Made by a program: the position numbers and the translations under genes. Of a stretch of 10,724 bases of DNA, positions 1 to 10,724 are shown piece by piece (position 1 is the stretch's first letter; the number at the start of each line of letters is the position of its first letter). The notes beneath the pieces were generated by a model, which saw only the letters and a program-made list of their open reading frames with translations, was not told the DNA's origin and ran no database searches. The stretch covers positions 1-10,724 of the forward strand of contig CACZPE010000377.1 of NCBI GenBank assembly GCA_902782875.1, in the 5' to 3' direction. The DNA comes from an uncultured Ruminococcus sp. Lineage in GTDB: Bacteria; Bacillota_A; Clostridia; Oscillospirales; Ruminococcaceae.

Positions 1-2057
1 ATAACAGTGTGGCCGGCAGGTCTTGGGATACCGCACTTTTCGAGAACTTCGTCGAAACGCTCTCTGTCCTCAGCGGCATCTATCATGTCAGCAGATGTAC
101 CGAGGATACGAACTCCCATATCGGAGAGGTAACGTGTAAGCTTAATAGCGGTCTGACCGCCGAACTGTACCACAACGCCATAGGGCTGCTCGGTCTCGAT
201 AATTGACTGAACGTCCTCCTTCGTAAGCGGGTCGAAGTAAAGTCTGTCACCTGTGTCAAAGTCGGTGGAAACAGTCTCGGGGTTGTTGTTGCATATAACA
301 GCTTCATAGCCCATTTCCTTAAGTGCCCATACGCAGTGTACGGAGCAGTAGTCGAACTCTATTCCCTGACCTATTCTGATAGGACCCGAGCCGAATACGA
401 TGACCTTCTTCTTTCCCTTGTCGGTGCGGTCGATGAACTGCCTTGCCTCATTCTCCTCGTCGTATGTGGAGTAGAAGTAGGGAGTTTCAGCCTTGAACTC
501 GCCTGCACAGGTATCTACCATCTTGTATACAGCATGTGTATGCTTGGGGCATTTCTGTCCGCTTATCTTTTCTATAGTGCTGTCAAGATAGCCGTATTTC
601 TTTGTGGTATCATACTTTTCCTCGGTAAGCTCGCCGTCCTCAAGCCATTTCTCAAGGTCGGAAAGATTTCTCAGCTTTGCCAGGAACCACATATCTATCA
701 TCGTTATCTCATGTATCTTCTCAAGAGGCACTCCCCTCTTGATATTCTCAAATACAACGAAGGAACGCTGATCATCAACATTGTAGAGGAGCTTGAACAC
801 CTCTTCATCAGAAAGCTTCTTGAGCTGCTTCATGTTCATGCTGTCCATACCCAGCTCTATAGAGCGGACAGCCTTCATCATAGCCTGCTCAAACGATGTA
901 CCGATAGCCATGACCTCGCCCGTAGCCATCATCTGGGTGCCGAGCGTTCTCTTGGCGTATACAAACTTGTCAAACGGCCATTTGGGGAACTTTACCACTA
1001 CATAGTCCAGTGCAGGCTCGAAGCATGCATATGTCTTGCCGGTGACAGAGTTGATTATCTCGTCGAGAGTATATCCTATCGCTATCCTTGCAGCGGTCTT
1101 TGCTATTGGATAACCCGTAGCCTTTGAAGCAAGCGCGGACGAGCGGGATACTCTGGGATTTACCTCTATTACCGCATACTCGAAGGAAGTCGGATGCAGT
1201 GCGAACTGGCAGTTGCAGCCGCCCTCGACCTTGAGCTCGGATATGATATTGAGTGCCGCAGTACGCAGCATCTGATACTCCTTGTCTGAAAGGGTAACTG
1301 CGGGAGCGATTACTATCGAATCGCCCGTATGTACGCCGACAGGGTCGAAGTTCTCCATAGAGCAGACAGTAATGACATTGCCCTTGCTGTCACGGATAAC
1401 CTCGAACTCTATCTCCTTCCAGCCGCTAATACACTTCTCAACAAGTATCTGTGTTATCGGGGAGAGGCGCAGACCGTTGGTGGCAATGTCGCGGAGCTCA
1501 TCCGCATCAGCGGCAATGCCGCCGCCTGTACCGCTGAGGGTGAAGGCGGGACGAACTATAACAGGGTAGTCTATCACCTTTGCAAATTCTACCGCATCCT
1601 CCACGTTTTCAACGACCTTGGAGGGTATAACAGGCTCGCCTATCTTTTCCATAGTGTCCTTGAACGCCTGTCTGTCCTCAGCCTTGTGTATCGTTTCCGG
1701 ATCAGCACCGAGAAGCTTTACACCGTGCTCATCGAGGAAGCCGCAGGCTGCAAGCTGCATCGAGAGCGTAAGTCCGGTCTGTCCGCCGAGCGTGGAAAGC
1801 ACGCTGTCGGGCTTCTCTATCTCAATGATCTTCTTGAGCACATCAAGTGTGAGAGGCTCTATATATACCTTATCGGCCATAGCCTTATCGGTCATAATTG
1901 TAGCGGGGTTGGAATTGACGAGCACCACTTCGAGCCCTTCTGCCTTGAGTGCGCGGCACGCCTGTGTGCCTGCATAGTCAAACTCGGCAGCCTGTCCTAT
2001 GATTATCGGGCCCGAGCCGATAACAAGAACTTTTCTGATATCTTTACGCAGAGGCAT
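1..2057 (-). CDS. carB: Carbamoyl-phosphate synthase large subunit, partial (C-terminal part beyond window)
   Basis: CarB makes carbamoyl phosphate from bicarbonate, two ATP and ammonia delivered by CarA, feeding pyrimidine and arginine synthesis in the cytoplasm. The visible 685 codons hold the first ATP-grasp half, the middle oligomerisation region and the start of the second half. The internal duplication is plain: [17 protein letters not shown] at residue 14 and [17 protein letters not shown] at residue 556. The ATP-grasp stretch [15 protein letters not shown] lies at about 166-180; Arg129 and Arg169 fall at the positions numbered alike in E. coli CarB. Family members run to about 1,060-1,070 residues, so roughly 380 residues, including the allosteric C-terminus, lie off the left edge; this is window truncation, not a broken gene. 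The ATG at 2057 follows the carA stop by one base, with GGGAG nine bases upstream inside the end of carA, so translation is probably coupled. Identity is very secure. Confidence 0.97.
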   Translation of the reverse strand, partial: MPLRKDIRKVLVIGSGPIIIGQAAEFDYAGTQACRALKAEGLEVVLVNSNPATIMTDKAMADKVYIEPLTLDVLKKIIEIEKPDSVLSTLGGQTGLTLSMQLAACGFLDEHGVKLLGADPETIHKAEDRQAFKDTMEKIGEPVIPSKVVENVEDAVEFAKVIDYPVIVRPAFTLSGTGGGIAADADELRDIATNGLRLSPITQILVEKCISGWKEIEFEVIRDSKGNVITVCSMENFDPVGVHTGDSIVIAPAVTLSDKEYQMLRTAALNIISELKVEGGCNCQFALHPTSFEYAVIEVNPRVSRSSALASKATGYPIAKTAARIAIGYTLDEIINSVTGKTYACFEPALDYVVVKFPKWPFDKFVYAKRTLGTQMMATGEVMAIGTSFEQAMMKAVRSIELGMDSMNMKQLKKLSDEEVFKLLYNVDDQRSFVVFENIKRGVPLEKIHEITMIDMWFLAKLRNLSDLEKWLEDGELTEEKYDTTKKYGYLDSTIEKISGQKCPKHTHAVYKMVDTCAGEFKAETPYFYSTYDEENEARQFIDRTDKGKKKVIVFGSGPIRIGQGIEFDYCSVHCVWALKEMGYEAVICNNNPETVSTDFDTGDRLYFDPLTKEDVQSIIETEQPYGVVVQFGGQTAIKLTRYLSDMGVRILGTSADMIDAAEDRERFDEVLEKCGIPRPAGHTV

Positions 2058-2058
2058 A

Positions 2059-3171
2059 TCACATATCTCCCTTTTGTGCTTTTATCATATCAATGAATTC
2101 GTCAAACAGATACGAAGTATCATGCGGTCCTCCGCAGGCTTCAGGGTGGAACTGCACCGTAAAGCAGGGGAAGCTGTGATAGCGCACGCCCTCACAGGTA
2201 CCGTCGTTGGAGTTCTTGTGGGAGACTTCGCCCATATCCGCAGGTATGCTGTCGTTTATGACCGCATAGCCGTGATTCTGTGAGGTAACGAATGTCCTGT
2301 CGAGCTGTATGTCGTCAACAGGCTGATTTGCTCCTCTGTGACCGTATTTGAGCTTCTCAGTCTTTGCCCCGCACGCCAGTGCCATCAGCTGATGGCCGAG
2401 ACATATGCCGAATATCGGTATACCAAGCTGTCTTATCTGTTTCAGATTCTCTATCACGCCTACATTCTCCGCAGGGTCGCCCGGGCCGTTTGAGAGCATG
2501 ATACCGTCGGGAGCAAGCTTCTTTATCTCATCAGCCGTGGTATCTGCAGGCACTACAGTGACCGTGCAGCCTCTCTTTACGAGTTCCCTTCTGATATTGA
2601 ACTTGTAGCCGAAATCGAAGAGCACCACGCGGTATTTCTCACCTTCAGCCCTGAAAACTTCAGGCTCCTTTACGGTAACAGCTTCAACTGCGCCCTTTAT
2701 CGAAAAGGCCCTTATTTTTTCAAGGAGCTCATCCTTTTTCTCATATACGTTCTCAGTGGTTATACAGCCGTTCATAACGCCGCTCTCACGTATGATCCTC
2801 GTGAGCCGTCTGGTATCTATGCCGTATATACCTATAACTCCGTGCCTTTCAAGGAAGCTGTTTATATCTCCCTCACTGCGGAAGTTCGACGGCATATCGC
2901 AGTATTCACGTACGATATATCCGCTGAGATATGTGCCCTTTGATTCATAGTCGGTCTCATTCACGCCGTAGTTACCTATAAGCGGAAATGTCTGTGTGAC
3001 TATCTGACCGTAGTAGCTGGGGTCAGTGAGAGTTTCCTCATAACCTGTCATGCCTGTGGCGAATACTATCTCTCCTATAGTCGTGCCCTCTGTACCGAAT
3101 GACCTTCCCTCGAAGATCTGTCCGTCAGCAAGCATCACGTATGCTTTTTTTCCCGTACCGAACAAAGACAT
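2059..3171 (-). CDS. carA: Carbamoyl-phosphate synthase small (glutaminase) subunit
   Basis: CarA hydrolyses glutamine and passes ammonia to CarB. From the start chosen here it has 370 residues, a normal length for the family. The N-terminal CPSase_sm domain includes [20 protein letters not shown] and the [12 protein letters not shown] stretch. The class I glutamine amidotransferase domain begins around residue 180 with [13 protein letters not shown]. Its nucleophile is Cys257 in GICLGHQL, and the His342/Glu344 pair sits in [11 protein letters not shown]. An upstream in-frame ATG at 3180 directly abuts the AAAGGA ribosome site (3181-3186), leaving no spacing. The second ATG at 3171 leaves nine bases and is the better start; the upstream choice would add only three residues. 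It lies 30 nt after the pyrC-pyrF frame and 1 nt before carB, inside the pyr operon. Confidence 0.97.
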   Translation of the reverse strand: MSLFGTGKKAYVMLADGQIFEGRSFGTEGTTIGEIVFATGMTGYEETLTDPSYYGQIVTQTFPLIGNYGVNETDYESKGTYLSGYIVREYCDMPSNFRSEGDINSFLERHGVIGIYGIDTRRLTRIIRESGVMNGCITTENVYEKKDELLEKIRAFSIKGAVEAVTVKEPEVFRAEGEKYRVVLFDFGYKFNIRRELVKRGCTVTVVPADTTADEIKKLAPDGIMLSNGPGDPAENVGVIENLKQIRQLGIPIFGICLGHQLMALACGAKTEKLKYGHRGANQPVDDIQLDRTFVTSQNHGYAVINDSIPADMGEVSHKNSNDGTCEGVRYHSFPCFTVQFHPEACGGPHDTSYLFDEFIDMIKAQKGDM

Positions 3172-3201
3172 TGCTGCCATTCCTTTCGATGATAGATTTT
3201 T

Positions 3202-6612
<3,411 letters not shown>

Positions 6613-6624
6613 CACATACCTGCC

Positions 6625-6660
6625 TATAAAAATAACTGCCTATCCCGAAAGACAGACAGT
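6625..6660 (-). terminator. Intrinsic terminator (attenuator) in the pyr leader
   Basis: On the minus strand an 11-bp stem (5' arm ACTGTCTGTCT, 3' arm GGATAGGCAGT, with three G-U pairs) closes a TTCG loop at 6635-6660. It is followed directly by the U-rich run TATTTTTATA at 6625-6634. It lies between the pyr promoter and the first gene, downstream of a PyrR-type hairpin, so it is best read as a conditional attenuator. The base pairing was worked out by hand. Confidence 0.85.
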
Positions 6661-6723
6661 TTATGAACATATCCGCACCGCATATACGGTGACCCGCGGC
6701 ATAGCCGTTTATTCAAGCTGCCT
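6654..6723 (-). promoter_or_regulatory. Possible antiterminator pairing in the pyr leader
   Basis: The RNA segment AGGCAG (6723-6718), which overlaps the 3' arm of the PyrR hairpin, can pair with CTGTCT (6659-6654), which is in the 5' arm of the terminator. It closely resembles the terminator's own 3' arm (ATAGGCAG). Forming this pairing would break both the lower stem of the PyrR hairpin and the terminator, as expected of an antiterminator. Six base pairs are seen. Two small hairpins (CACCG/CGGTG at 6676-6691 and CGGC/GCCG at 6697-6707) lie in the enclosed loop and could bring the arms together. The role is inferred. Confidence 0.55.
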
Positions 6724-6751
6724 TATCGATCTCACGGGATCAACTTAAAGG
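6721..6751 (-). promoter_or_regulatory. PyrR-binding hairpin (anti-antiterminator) in the pyr leader RNA
   Basis: The RNA has the hexaloop CCGUGA on the stem GAUC/GAUC, fitting the PyrR site consensus ARUCCNGNGAGGYU. The three departures from it (G at position 1, A at 12, C at 14) leave a fully paired stem: G-C and U-A replace the consensus A-U and U-G pairs. The stem extends through GUU/GAU, then an unpaired UAA on the 5' side, then the lower stem CCUU/AAGG. A one-sided bulge like this is typical of known PyrR sites. It begins about 18 nt from the expected transcript start. With pyrR in the same operon, the assignment is strong though made by eye. Confidence 0.85.
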
Positions 6752-6775
6752 AATGCTTTATCAAATCTGCATAAC

Positions 6776-6804
6776 ATTATATCACAGCAGCGGCCGCTTG
6801 TCAA
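6776..6804 (-). promoter_or_regulatory. Consensus sigma-A promoter of the pyr operon
   Basis: The minus strand has a perfect -35 TTGACA (6804-6799), a 17-nt spacer and a perfect -10 TATAAT (6781-6776) preceded by TGA, an extended -10. A/T-rich DNA upstream (6811-6833) may act as an UP element. Transcription should start near 6768-6770, giving a leader of about 155 nt before the HAD gene. Such strength fits control by attenuation rather than by initiation. Confidence 0.92.
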
Positions 6805-6875
6805 CACTCAGAAAAAATTTTATACTTTTGCCAAATTGAGGCTTTCATATACTGCTGATTAGTCCAATAATCTCA

Positions 6876-6904
6876 TTGACAAAGCTCACAAAATATGATA
6901 AAAT
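6876..6904 (+). promoter_or_regulatory. Sigma-A promoter of ilvB
   Basis: A perfect -35 TTGACA (6876-6881), a 17-nt spacer, and -10 TAAAAT (6899-6904, one mismatch) with the extended element TGA. Transcription should start near 6911, leaving about 34 nt before the ilvB ATG. That is too short for a T-box or leader-peptide attenuator. It points away from the pyr promoter, and the two -35 boxes are about 70 bp apart. Confidence 0.88.
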
Positions 6905-6944
6905 TTATTTTATATGCAATACTGACAAAAAAAGGAGATCCGAC

Positions 6945-8627
6945 ATGATCCTCAACGGTTCACAAATAATAGTAGAAACTCTCAGGGAACAGGGCACCGA
7001 CGTTGTTTTCGGCTATCCGGGCGGCGCAGTTCTGAATATATACGATGCTCTATATGACAGCAGCGACACGATAACTCATATACTCACATCACACGAACAG
7101 CACGCAGGTCATGCGGCTGACGGCTATTCAAGGACAACAGGCAAGACAGGCGTTGTCTTAGCCACATCAGGCCCGGGTGCCACAAATCTCGTTACAGCCC
7201 TTGCCACCGCAAATATGGACAGTATACCCATGGTAGCCATCACCGGCAATGTAGGCACTTCACTTCTCGGCCTCGACTCATTCCAGGAAGTGGACATAGT
7301 TAATGTAGTAAAGCCTGTCACCAAGGCAAGCTTTATCGTCAAGGACGTAAAAGAGCTCGCCGATACCATAAGAAATGCTTTCTTCATCGCAAACGACGGC
7401 AGGAAAGGCCCCGTGCTCGTTGATATCCCCAAGGATGTGACCGCCGCAAAGTGCGAATTTGAGACCAAGCCCGTAAGGGAACATACATATACCGTTGATG
7501 AGGCTGCCCTTGACGAAGCAGCTGAGATAATCAAAAGCGCAGAACGTCCATATATATTCGCAGGAGGCGGCGTATGCCTCTCGGGCGCAGAGGACGAGCT
7601 GAAGGCACTTGCGGACATTACCGATTCCCCTGTATCCGTCTCTCTGATGGGTATGACCGCCATAAACAACCATGACAGCCGATATCTCGGCATGCTCGGT
7701 ATGCACGGCACAAAGGCTTCCTCTCTCGCACTGACACACAGCGATGTGATAATAGCCATAGGCACAAGGTTTTCGGACAGAGTGACCTGCAGCACGGCCA
7801 GCTTCGCGGAGAATATAAAGAATGCAAAGGTCATCCATATTGATATAGACCCGAAGGAATTTGACAAAAACGTAAAGGCTCACTGCCATGTACATGGCGA
7901 TGTAAAGCTCGCACTGAGAGGGCTTCTGTCAAGGCTCACACAGGCATCACATCCCGACTGGACCGCCATGTACACAGAGTGGAAGAACACCTATCCGCTC
8001 GTACAGGTATCGGATGACGGACAGGCAGTACTTCCTCAGTATGTGCTCGAAACGCTCTCTGAGCTGGCTCCGGATGCGATAATCACCACAGAGGTAGGAC
8101 AGCACCAGATGTGGGCAGCAGAGTTCTTCCCGTTTACGGAAAAAAGGCAGTTTGCCACTTCGGGCGGGCTCGGAACCATGGGATACGGATTCGGTGCAGC
8201 TGTGGGCGCAAAGGTCGGCAATCCCGACAGGACCGTGGTAAACATCTCGGGCGACGGCAGCTTCTATATGAATCTCGCGGAGCTGTCCACACTTGCAAAA
8301 TATGATCTTCCTGTAATAGAGCTGGTTTTCAACAACACTGTGCTCGGTATGGTAAGACAGTGGCAGAGACTGTTCTACAAAGCCCACTTCTCCCAGACAA
8401 CGCTTGAAAAGGCTACGGACTTTGATATGCTCGGCAAGGCGTTCGGCGTTGAGAGCCTGACCATATCAAAAAAGAGCGAGGTAAAAGAAAAGCTCTCTTA
8501 CGCTCTGTCATGCGGCAGACCCGTTCTGATAAACTGTATGATCGACAAAGATATAAACGTACTGCCCATGGTGCCTGCGGGCGCTTCTGTGGCAGAACCG
8601 ATACTTGAACTGAAAGCGGATGCATAA
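6945..8627 (+). CDS. ilvB: Acetolactate synthase, catalytic (large) subunit
   Basis: This thiamine-diphosphate enzyme condenses pyruvate with pyruvate or 2-ketobutyrate, the first shared step of branched-chain amino acid synthesis. It has 560 residues, normal for the family. The N-terminal PYR domain carries the catalytic Glu51 in HEQHAGHAADGYSR and SGPGATNLVT (75-84). The middle domain covers about 190-330. The C-terminal PP domain carries the ThDP/Mg motif GDGSFYMN from 436 with NN at 463-464. VLGMVRQWQ and the ending VLPMVPAGAS mark anabolic AHAS rather than other ThDP oxidases. Residues 101-104 read GNVG where many homologues have GQVP. The ATG at 6945 has AAAGGAG seven bases upstream; the in-frame ATG at 6876 overlaps the promoter and is rejected. 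No regulatory subunit (ilvN) is adjacent; ruvX follows with a 1-nt overlap. Confidence 0.95.
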   Translation: MILNGSQIIVETLREQGTDVVFGYPGGAVLNIYDALYDSSDTITHILTSHEQHAGHAADGYSRTTGKTGVVLATSGPGATNLVTALATANMDSIPMVAITGNVGTSLLGLDSFQEVDIVNVVKPVTKASFIVKDVKELADTIRNAFFIANDGRKGPVLVDIPKDVTAAKCEFETKPVREHTYTVDEAALDEAAEIIKSAERPYIFAGGGVCLSGAEDELKALADITDSPVSVSLMGMTAINNHDSRYLGMLGMHGTKASSLALTHSDVIIAIGTRFSDRVTCSTASFAENIKNAKVIHIDIDPKEFDKNVKAHCHVHGDVKLALRGLLSRLTQASHPDWTAMYTEWKNTYPLVQVSDDGQAVLPQYVLETLSELAPDAIITTEVGQHQMWAAEFFPFTEKRQFATSGGLGTMGYGFGAAVGAKVGNPDRTVVNISGDGSFYMNLAELSTLAKYDLPVIELVFNNTVLGMVRQWQRLFYKAHFSQTTLEKATDFDMLGKAFGVESLTISKKSEVKEKLSYALSCGRPVLINCMIDKDINVLPMVPAGASVAEPILELKADA

Positions 8628-9046
8628 TGGTAATAATGGCAGTTGACTTCGGATATTCACGCACGGGCATAGCAGCCTGCGACAAGCTTGAGATGCTTGC
8701 GTCCCCTGTGACGGTGATATTCGAAAAGGATTTTGACAAATGTCTTGAAAAGACCGCGGAGCAGGCAGCAAAGCTGAAGCCCGGCATTATAGTGGTAGGT
8801 CTGCCCAAGAGGACAGACGGAAAGCAGGGCGAAACTGAGGTCAAGGCACAGGAATTCGCACAGAAGCTCGGAGAAATGACAGGCATAGAAATAGCCCTGT
8901 GGGATGAACGCTTCACAACGGTATCGGCTCATTCAATACTTGATACTGCAAACGTTCACGGCAAAAAGACAAAGAACGTAGTCGATTCCGTAGCTGCAGT
9001 GCTCATACTCGAAGGATATATGAACTACAGGAAAAACCACTCATGA
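8627..9046 (+). CDS. ruvX: RuvX/YqgF-type RNase H-fold nuclease (putative Holliday junction resolvase)
   Basis: A 139-residue protein of the YqgF family, linked to processing of the 5' end of 16S rRNA and suggested to resolve Holliday junctions. The fold's acidic sites are visible: Asp7 in AVDFGYSRTGIA, GLPKRTDGKQGE at 58-69, DERFTT at 93-98, and Asp120 in NVVDSVAAVLILEGYM. Many relatives have Asp where Tyr10 stands (DFGYSR), but the catalytic positions are kept. The start ATG at 8627 shares its A with the ilvB stop (TAATG) and has no strong ribosome site. Translation is therefore probably coupled to ilvB. An ATG at 8636 is a possible alternative that would remove three residues. Confidence 0.93.
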   Translation: MVIMAVDFGYSRTGIAACDKLEMLASPVTVIFEKDFDKCLEKTAEQAAKLKPGIIVVGLPKRTDGKQGETEVKAQEFAQKLGEMTGIEIALWDERFTTVSAHSILDTANVHGKKTKNVVDSVAAVLILEGYMNYRKNHS

Positions 9047-9063
9047 ACAAGGGATGTGTTTAA

Positions 9064-9780
9064 ATGGACAAGCGCTTTGCTGTTCTCATAGATGCAGACA
9101 ATGTGTCTGACAAATACATCAAGCCCATACTTGATGAGATCTCCAACGACGGCATAATAACCTACAAGCGCATATACGGCGACTGGACAAGGCCTGCGCT
9201 CGCCCCGTGGAAAAACGTGCTTCTCAGCCACAGCATAACCCCTATACAGCAGTACAGCTACACCACGGGCAAGAACGCCACAGACTCCGCCATGATAATA
9301 GATGCTATGGATATACTCTACTCGGGCAATGTTGACGGCTTCTGCATAGTGTCGAGCGACAGCGACTTCACGCGCCTTGCAGCAAGGCTCCGCGAATCGG
9401 GCATGCACGTCATAGGCATGGGTGAAAAAAAGACACCCAAGCCCTTCATATCAGCCTGCAACAGATTTGTATATCTTGAGATCCTCGCCTCTGCGGCGCC
9501 TGATCATAAAACAGAAATTCCCGACAATGATGATATAGACGCAAAAACAGTCAAAAATGCCATCGCTTCCATAATTGACGAGGTATCCGATGATGACGGA
9601 TGGGCCTCCCTGAGCGAGATCGGCAATATTCTGCTGAAAAGATATCCCAGCTTTGACGTAAGAAACTTCGGCTTTCAGAAGCTGACACCGTTCATCCGCT
9701 CTCTTGGCATATTCGAGATATATGCCGTACCGAGCGAAAAAGGAAACGTAAGAGTCATCTATGTCAGGAGGAAAACTTGA
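9064..9780 (+). CDS. NYN (PIN-like) ribonuclease domain protein with C-terminal LOTUS/OST-HTH domain
   Basis: A 238-residue cytoplasmic protein. Residues 4 to about 140 form a NYN/LabA-type PIN-like nuclease domain. The metal-binding acids are visible: Asp10 and Asp12 in LIDADNV, Asp74 in NATDSAMIIDAMD, and Asp99 and Asp101 in SSDSDFTRLAARLRESG. After an acidic linker (about 145-160) comes a LOTUS/OST-HTH-like domain with GWASLSEIGNILLKRYPSFDVRNFGF and KLTPFIRSLGIFEI. LOTUS domains bind RNA and the NYN fold cleaves it, so an RNA-cutting or RNA-decay role is likely; the target is unknown. The ATG at 9064 has AAGGGA nine bases upstream and lies 17 nt after ruvX. The stop overlaps the next gene's start (TGATG). 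The family call is firm; the cellular function is not known. Confidence 0.9.
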   Translation: MDKRFAVLIDADNVSDKYIKPILDEISNDGIITYKRIYGDWTRPALAPWKNVLLSHSITPIQQYSYTTGKNATDSAMIIDAMDILYSGNVDGFCIVSSDSDFTRLAARLRESGMHVIGMGEKKTPKPFISACNRFVYLEILASAAPDHKTEIPDNDDIDAKTVKNAIASIIDEVSDDDGWASLSEIGNILLKRYPSFDVRNFGFQKLTPFIRSLGIFEIYAVPSEKGNVRVIYVRRKT

Positions 9781-10634
9781 TGTATGTGCTTAAAAACGAT
9801 GTTCTGACCGCATTTATCGATGACAGCGGCGCAGAGCTTATCTCACTCAAGGACAATAACGGCAGCGAGTATATATGGACCGCGGAGGATGTATGGAAAC
9901 GTCACGCTCCCGTGCTTTTCCCGTTTGTATGCAATACATTATCGAAAAAATATACCGTTCACGGCAAGGAATATGCTCTTTCCAACCACGGCTTTGCCCG
10001 CGACAGGAAATTCACACAGAGATCCTACAGCGATACATCAGTTGAGCTCGTGCTCAGGTCCGATGAGGATACCCTCGCTGTATACCCATACAGCTTTGAA
10101 CTGAGAGCAGGCTATACCCTGACGGACAATACCGTAAGATGCACATTTACTGTTGTGAATACAGGAAATGAAGAGATGCCCTTTTTCATAGGCGGCCATC
10201 CCGGATTTCTCTGTCCCTTCTCATCAGATAAGGGCGGCAGTTTCACCGACTACAAGGTGGTCTATGAAAAGCCAGAAACCATAGTCCAGCATCTCCCCGA
10301 CGGTAATGTGACTGTACTCGACAACGGCACTGAGGTCGCGCTCACAAGGGAACTTTTCAGAAACGATGTATTCATGAAGGACAAACCGTCGTCTTCATAT
10401 GTCTCCCTCGTTGACACAAAGAGCGGCAGAAACGTCTGTGTGCACTATGACAACAGCGGCTGCATAGCCGTATGGTCTCCCTATGACGACAGAGCGGATT
10501 TTGTATGCCTTGAACCCTGGACACAGACTCCCGTATATGACTGTGACACCGAAGAACTGACAGAAATGCCTCATGCGCAGAGACTATCCCCGCATGAAGA
10601 ATACACCTTCTCATTCGATATAACAATAAACTGA
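9780..10634 (+). CDS. Aldose 1-epimerase (mutarotase) family protein, LacX-like
   Basis: A 284-residue galactose-mutarotase-fold protein with no signal peptide. The family's active-site residues are present: His70 and Arg74 in SNHGFARDRKF, His140 in IGGHPGF, and the probable catalytic-base Glu245 in VCLEPWTQTP. The fold fits interconversion of alpha and beta anomers of an aldose or sugar phosphate. Its length and the GGHPGF form resemble the LacX-like branch rather than classical GalM of about 340 residues, so the sugar is uncertain. The ATG at 9780 overlaps the preceding TGA by one base and has AGGAGG eight bases upstream, a very strong site; the TTG three bases earlier is not needed. There are no sugar genes next to it in the window. 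Confidence 0.9.
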   Translation: MYVLKNDVLTAFIDDSGAELISLKDNNGSEYIWTAEDVWKRHAPVLFPFVCNTLSKKYTVHGKEYALSNHGFARDRKFTQRSYSDTSVELVLRSDEDTLAVYPYSFELRAGYTLTDNTVRCTFTVVNTGNEEMPFFIGGHPGFLCPFSSDKGGSFTDYKVVYEKPETIVQHLPDGNVTVLDNGTEVALTRELFRNDVFMKDKPSSSYVSLVDTKSGRNVCVHYDNSGCIAVWSPYDDRADFVCLEPWTQTPVYDCDTEELTEMPHAQRLSPHEEYTFSFDITIN

Positions 10635-10649
10635 AACAGGCGGTGACTT

Positions 10650-10724
10650 ATGCAGATCATCCCATATGTAGAATACAGCCTGTACCAGATGTTTTTCATA
10701 TTCATCTTCTGGAGCATCATCGGA
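10650..10724 (+). CDS. Start of a probable membrane protein, cut by the window edge
   Basis: The 25 visible codons start at an ATG with AGGCGG six bases upstream, 15 nt after the epimerase stop. They encode a short polar start, then YQMFFIFIFWSIIG, a clear start of a transmembrane helix. This resembles the N-terminus of the putative ABC-transporter type IV (CmpB-like) membrane family, which begins with an FxxYSFxGW-type helix. The match is too short to rely on. The reading frame is still open at the edge. Confidence 0.6.
   Translation, partial: MQIIPYVEYSLYQMFFIFIFWSIIG

Noticed and set aside
1..2057. carB looks truncated
   Set aside because: The frame is open to the first base of the window, so the missing end is due to the window boundary rather than a mutation.
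6676..6707. Two small hairpins in the pyr leader (CACCG/CGGTG and CGGC/GCCG) as separate regulatory elements
   Set aside because: They have only 5 and 4 bp and no U-tract. They are more simply read as part of the loop between the antiterminator arms.
6805..6875. CodY-type operator near ilvB, suggested by GAAAAAATTTTATA
   Set aside because: It fits the AATTTTCNGAAAATT consensus poorly and can be explained as A/T-rich DNA upstream of the pyr promoter.
6905..6944. T-box or leader-peptide attenuator upstream of ilvB
   Set aside because: The promoter leaves only about 34 nt of leader, with no stem-loop, no T-box sequence and no terminator.
6876..6944. ilvB beginning at the in-frame ATG at 6876
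   Set aside because: That ATG overlaps the -35 box, and the extra 23 residues do not look like an AHAS N-terminus. The ATG at 6945 has a strong ribosome site and gives the usual MILNGSQIIVE start.

Overview
The window looks like chromosomal DNA of a Gram-positive anaerobe of the Firmicutes, most like Ruminococcus/Oscillospiraceae. This rests on protein style, AGGAGG-type ribosome sites, near-consensus sigma-A promoters, a PyrR-type pyrimidine operon, roughly half GC content and heavy use of ATA for isoleucine. The assignment is an inference. No mobile element, CRISPR array, rRNA or tRNA was seen, and nearly all of the sequence is accounted for by genes.

Left block (minus strand, 1-6804): a pyrimidine (UMP) biosynthesis operon. 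In order of transcription it holds a consensus promoter, a leader of about 155 nt, a HAD-family hydrolase, pyrR, a single reading frame that joins dihydroorotase (PyrC) to orotidine-5'-phosphate decarboxylase (PyrF), carA, and carB (cut by the window edge after 685 codons). Gaps are 1-30 nt or overlaps. The leader holds a good PyrR-binding hairpin and an intrinsic terminator, with a short segment that could pair alternatively between them. This suggests that the PyrR encoded in the operon attenuates it in response to UMP. pyrB, pyrD/pyrK and pyrE are not in the window.

Middle (6616-6944): a divergent regulatory region. Two strong promoters fire outwards. Both have TTGACA -35 boxes, 17-nt spacers and TGn-extended -10 boxes. 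One drives the pyr operon through its attenuator; the other drives ilvB with only a short leader.

Right block (plus strand, 6945-10724): ilvB (acetolactate synthase catalytic subunit, with no ilvN beside it), ruvX/yqgF, a NYN-nuclease plus LOTUS-domain protein, an aldose 1-epimerase-like protein, and the first 25 codons of a probable membrane protein. Junctions are tight (1-nt overlaps or gaps of 15-17 nt), so they are probably cotranscribed although their functions are unrelated.

The most notable points are the PyrC-PyrF fusion, which still carries what looks like the old pyrF ribosome site and start codon at the joint; the complete PyrR attenuator; a HAD phosphatase placed first under that control; and the NYN-LOTUS protein. 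No wholly new multi-gene system is evident; this is mainly a housekeeping locus with unusual details.
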